DNA from: CAYRTD01 sp964528675
GTDB taxonomy: Bacteria; Bacteroidota; Bacteroidia; Bacteroidales; GCA-2748055
Assembly: GCA_964528675.1 (NCBI GenBank)
Contig: CAZGTU010000005.1
Coordinates: forward strand, 39,792 to 103,791
Length of the DNA: 64,000 bases
Reading direction: 5' to 3'
Position 1 is the first letter of the stretch. Each line of letters starts with the position of its first letter. Below, one piece after another: positions 60,743 through 64,000 of the stretch. The notes under the pieces are model-generated. The model saw only the letters and a program-made list of their open reading frames with translations. It did no database searches and was not told the origin of the DNA. Both the position numbers and the translations under genes were made by a program.

Positions 60743-62029
60743 ATGGTTACAAATCAACCTCTGGCAGACAGAATGAGACCCGCAGGACTTGAGGGCTATG
60801 CAGGACAAGAAAAATTGGTGGGAAAAGATGGTATCATCCGGAGAATGATTGAAAGCGGGAATGTGAGTTCTTTCATTTTATGGGGACCCCCCGGAGTCGG
60901 AAAAACCACGCTTGCGAAAATTCTGGCCAATAAATTAAACCGTCCGTTTTACAATTTGAGCGCTGTTAATTCAGGTGTTAAAGATGTACGGGAAACCATT
61001 GAGAAAGCCAGAAAACAGAAATTCTTCAATAATCCTTCACCCATACTATTTATCGATGAGATCCACCGGTTCAGCAAATCACAGCAGGATTCACTTCTTG
61101 GAGCTGTTGAACAGGGTATAATTACACTTGTAGGTGCCACAACCGAAAATCCTTCATTCGAAGTTATCTCCCCCCTACTTTCCCGATGCCAGGTCTATAC
61201 GCTTGAGCCACTTGGAAAAGAGCAACTGGATTATCTCTTACAAAAGGCCATTACTGAAGATTACCATCTGAATAAGCTGAACATTGAAATAAAAGAAAAA
61301 GAAGCACTTTTCCAGTTCTCGGGAGGAGATGTCCGGAAACTGATGAATGCACTTGAGCTGGTAGTAAATACAAAACTTGCTGAGAATCCTGATAAAATTA
61401 TCATTGATAATGCAAGTGTAAAATCCATTATACAGGAAAATCTTGCCATTTACGATAAGAATGGCGAAATGCATTATGATATAATTTCTGCCTTTATTAA
61501 ATCGGTAAGAGGAAGTGATCCTGATGCAGCAGTCTACTGGCTGGCACGAATGATTGAAGGAGGTGAAGATGCCCGTTTCATTGCAAGACGACTGGTGATC
61601 CTGGCTGCGGAAGATATCGGATTGGCCAATCCAAATGCACTGCTAATTGCTAACAACTGTTTCCAGGCTGTTCATACAGTGGGCTGGCCGGAATCAAGAA
61701 TTATATTATCAGAGGCTACCATTTACCTTGCTGCATCACCAAAAAGTAATTCTGCTTATGAGGCGATAAACAGGGCCCAGGATATTGTTGCCAGAACCGG
61801 AAATCTTCCTGTTCCGTTGCATATCAGGAATGCCCCGACAAAACTCATGAAAGATCTTGGCTATGGAAAAGATTACCAATATGCCCATAGCTATGAAGGA
61901 AACTTTGTTGAGGACAATTTTTTCCCGGAGGAACTTGAGGATAAAAAAGTATGGGAGCCAGGGAAGAATTCAAGAGAAAAAGAACTCAAAGACCGACTTA
62001 ATAAATTGTGGAATAACCGTTATAAATAA
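60743..62029 (+). CDS. rarA: Replication-associated recombination protein A
   Basis: A 428-residue AAA+ ATPase of the RarA/MgsA/WRNIP1 family that acts at stalled replication forks. N-terminal LADRMRPAGLEGYAGQ, Walker A GPPGVGKTT near residue 50, Walker B LFIDEIHRF with SKSQQDSLL, sensor 1 GATTENPSFE, and the C-terminal tetramerisation part (SDPDAAVYWLARMIEGGEDARFIARRL). Cytoplasmic. kdsA starts 3 nt after its stop, so the two form an operon. Confidence 0.96.
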   Translation: MVTNQPLADRMRPAGLEGYAGQEKLVGKDGIIRRMIESGNVSSFILWGPPGVGKTTLAKILANKLNRPFYNLSAVNSGVKDVRETIEKARKQKFFNNPSPILFIDEIHRFSKSQQDSLLGAVEQGIITLVGATTENPSFEVISPLLSRCQVYTLEPLGKEQLDYLLQKAITEDYHLNKLNIEIKEKEALFQFSGGDVRKLMNALELVVNTKLAENPDKIIIDNASVKSIIQENLAIYDKNGEMHYDIISAFIKSVRGSDPDAAVYWLARMIEGGEDARFIARRLVILAAEDIGLANPNALLIANNCFQAVHTVGWPESRIILSEATIYLAASPKSNSAYEAINRAQDIVARTGNLPVPLHIRNAPTKLMKDLGYGKDYQYAHSYEGNFVEDNFFPEELEDKKVWEPGKNSREKELKDRLNKLWNNRYK

Positions 62030-62032
62030 ACC

Positions 62033-62851
62033 ATGGAACTTATAAATCAAATTGAAAATATTAAGTTTACAGATTCAGGAAATTTCTTCCTTCTTGCAGG
62101 ACCCTGTGTTGTTGAAAGCGAAAAAAATGTAATGGAGGTAGCTGAATATATGAAAAAGCTGACTACTGATCTTAAAATACCATACATTTTTAAAGCTTCC
62201 TACAGAAAAGCCAACCGTTCAAGAATTGATTCCTTCACAGGCATAGGAGATGAAAAAGCATTGAAATTACTCCAAAAGGTCAAAAAAGAACTCAAAATTC
62301 CGGTTGTAACCGATATACATGATTCGGAAGAAGCGAAACTTGCTGCAGAGTACGTTGATATTCTTCAAATACCTGCTTTCTTATGTCGGCAAACCGAACT
62401 GCTTATCGCTGCTGCTGAAACCGGCAGATTTGTCAACATAAAAAAAGGCCAGTTCCTCTCCCCTGAAGCCATGAAATTTGCCATCGATAAAATCGAAGAT
62501 TCAGGAAATGAAAAAGTGATGGTCACAGAAAGAGGCAACAGCTTTGGATATACCGATCTTATTGTTGATTTCAGAGGCATTCCGGTAATGAAAAAATTTG
62601 GCAAGCCGGTCGTTCTCGATATCACTCATTCTCTGCAGCAACCCAACCAGGCCTCTGGCGTTACGGGCGGTAAACCGGAGTTAATCGAAACCATTGCTAA
62701 AGCCGGAATAGCTGTAGGTGTGGATGGCATTTTTATTGAAACCCACCCCGATCCAACTCATGCAAAATCTGATGGAGCCAATATGCTCAATATGGTGAAA
62801 ATGGAAAACCTTCTGAAAAAACTTATCAGGATAAGAAAGGCTGTGATTTGA
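62033..62851 (+). CDS. kdsA: 3-deoxy-8-phosphooctulonate synthase (Kdo8P synthase)
   Basis: Condenses phosphoenolpyruvate with arabinose 5-phosphate to make Kdo 8-phosphate for lipopolysaccharide. 272 residues. Motifs are LLAGPCVVES near the start, FKASYRKANRSRIDSFTGIG, VVTDIHDSEEA, LQIPAFLCRQTELL and the C-terminal THSLQQPNQASGVTGG and ETHPDPTHAKSDG. Cytoplasmic. Translationally close to rarA, with no other Kdo genes nearby. Confidence 0.97.
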   Translation: MELINQIENIKFTDSGNFFLLAGPCVVESEKNVMEVAEYMKKLTTDLKIPYIFKASYRKANRSRIDSFTGIGDEKALKLLQKVKKELKIPVVTDIHDSEEAKLAAEYVDILQIPAFLCRQTELLIAAAETGRFVNIKKGQFLSPEAMKFAIDKIEDSGNEKVMVTERGNSFGYTDLIVDFRGIPVMKKFGKPVVLDITHSLQQPNQASGVTGGKPELIETIAKAGIAVGVDGIFIETHPDPTHAKSDGANMLNMVKMENLLKKLIRIRKAVI

Positions 62852-62927
62852 CCTTACTGAACAGGCTTTTCTCTTCTTTGTTAGATCGGTAGATGAGAAT
62901 GGTCTTATATCATTAAAGCTTTAAATC

Positions 62928-63353
62928 ATGAAAAACAATATACAAAGCTCATTTCTAAAGCTCATATTCATCAGTATCATTCTATTTTTTATATCTTCCT
63001 GTGGAACTACTGTAGATTTTCCCGTTTCTGATTATCTCCCGGCTGCTGATGTGAAAGCCAAAATCAAGAAAGATGAAAATAACATCTGTGAAGTCACTGT
63101 TAAGGCAGATCATCTGGCAGAACCCGAGCGATTGAATCCTCCAAAGAAAAGATACATTGTCTGGATAATTGATGTGGATGGTGATAAACATAAAATAGGT
63201 GAACTGGAGCCTGATAAATCCAAAGAAGCAAAATTAAACACCATGACTCCTTTTGAACCTGTGCAGCTATTCATTACCGCTGAGAAAAGAAAAAATCCGG
63301 ACTGGCCCTCTACCTATATCATATTCCGGTCGGAAGTATTTAATCTCAAATAA
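62928..63353 (+). CDS. Small lipoprotein of unknown function
   Basis: 141 residues. The signal ends ILFFISSC, so it is a lipoprotein (Cys25). The rest is a compact beta-rich domain (EVTVKADHLAEPERLNPP, YIVWIIDVDGDKHKIGELEP, VQLFITAEKRKNPDWPS) that looks Ig-like. No family was recognised with confidence. It follows kdsA by 76 nt and is the last clear gene of the window. Confidence 0.72.
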   Translation: MKNNIQSSFLKLIFISIILFFISSCGTTVDFPVSDYLPAADVKAKIKKDENNICEVTVKADHLAEPERLNPPKKRYIVWIIDVDGDKHKIGELEPDKSKEAKLNTMTPFEPVQLFITAEKRKNPDWPSTYIIFRSEVFNLK

Positions 63354-64000
63354 AAAATGCAAAATAAATCCTGCTTTTATCATAAAACAAATTTCACAAG
63401 TTACAAATAATCAGCAATGTAAGTTTATGGCTTGTGCAATGGCAGGCTGGAACAAAAAAACTTTAAATTCTAAAAGTTTGTTATCTTCCCCGAGGGATAG
63501 GGCCTCGCCATGGCGGACTTATATACAGCAAAAGCATAAAAAAATTTATTTTCTATAAATTAAGAAACCAAGATTATACTTTTTTATTCACGAGATTGTT
63601 ATAATCAAAGTCAATTATTGTTTAAAAATAGATAAAGATTAAATAATGAGGCCACTCCGAAAAGTCAATTATCCACAAATTTACACAAATGGGAACACAA
63701 ATTTTCACAAATTAAAATGTTGAAATATAATCACATAAATGAATAATAAATTTTCACAAATTGCCGAAAACTAGTTTTCGGAGTAGGCTCAATAATTGAA
63801 GGATTGAACCTGCATTGAATAGACGAAGGAAATGAAAGTATTTAATACAAGAGATATCAGTAACGGCGAAAAGAGAGAAACTATTCCGGGGAATACTAAT
63901 CTCCGAATGGAACCGAAAACCCCAGGTGTTAAATGGATGAATAGATTTAGCCTGATTAATTCATAAACCTAAAATTCTGAAAATTTATTTGAAGTATCAT
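63354..64000. other. Gene-poor right end of the window
   Basis: 647 bp. It holds a 143-bp MITE-like element and a 44-codon frame (63832-63966, MKVFNTRDISNGEKRETIPG and on) with no recognised relative and no promoter-like signal. The rest is AT-rich and shows nothing I can name. Confidence 0.5.
63648..63790. mobile_element. MITE-like element with 6-bp direct repeats
   Basis: The left end GAGGCCACTCCGAAAA is mirrored at the right by the complement of GAGCCTACTCCGAAAA (14 of 16 match). The element is flanked by AATAAT at 63642-63647 and 63791-63796, a candidate target duplication. The interior is AT-rich with repeated CACAAATT words and no coding frame. A copy of one end lies at 26610-26624. 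Confidence 0.68.

Noticed and set aside
63832..63966. 44-codon plus-strand frame near the right end
   Set aside because: No recognised relatives or promoter signal; mentioned only as content of the gene-poor interval.

Overview
The window comes from a Bacteroidota chromosome, probably a free-living polysaccharide degrader of the Bacteroidales/Marinilabiliales type. The genus cannot be fixed from sequence alone. The evidence is: promoter-like TTG(N18-20)TAnnTTTG elements with no Shine-Dalgarno sites, many lipoproteins with an S/G/Q-C lipobox, a TonB-dependent receptor with a carboxypeptidase-regulatory-like domain, FtsE without FtsX beside it, two LacI-type sugar regulators and a Nudix-type xylose regulator. 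No rRNA, tRNA, CRISPR array, prophage or intact insertion sequence was seen.

Left part (1-18.7 kb): uronate and glucan catabolism. A divergent hexuronate locus (uxuA, SDR-type uxuB and a LacI regulator leftward; uxaE and uxaC rightward) encodes galacturonate/glucuronate -> tagaturonate/fructuronate -> mannonate -> 2-keto-3-deoxygluconate (KDG), with UxaE epimerase replacing the altronate branch. Beside it lie a GH30 lipoprotein and a cytoplasmic GH94 cellobiose phosphorylase. A second operon (LacI regulator, kduI, kduD, a DUF4861 lipoprotein, kdgA and TRAP transporter dctPQM) handles unsaturated uronates and also converges on KDG. No KDG kinase is present, so it must be encoded elsewhere. A 132-bp MITE-like element sits exactly in the kduI stop codon and regenerates it.

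Middle (18.9-31.7 kb): an orphan multi-PAS histidine kinase, an orphan sulfatase-maturing radical SAM enzyme, the xylose operon (Nudix-family regulator, xylB, xylA, then xylE behind a terminator-like hairpin), an orphan HlyD-type adaptor and gyrB. The gyrB gene carries an in-frame hexanucleotide repeat encoding eight Asn-Gly pairs.

32-44.7 kb: an outer-membrane barrel/TPR pair, ftsE, then a tightly coupled leftward operon starting with mutS2 and continuing through two polysaccharide-deacetylase-like and two GNAT/FemAB-like proteins. This is the best candidate here for an undescribed envelope function.

44.7-64 kb: a mixed region. It holds a DUF2490 protein between repeated sequences, a TetR regulator with a lipoprotein carbonic anhydrase, a GH78 rhamnosidase-like lipoprotein divergent from a PadR/membrane-protein pair, yaaA, a TonB-dependent receptor, a RelA/SpoT homologue whose hydrolase motifs are degenerate, a YfcC-type transporter, DUF1801 and DUF6588 proteins, rarA-kdsA and a small lipoprotein. 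Several small non-coding repeats occur, including two MITE-like elements with candidate target duplications.
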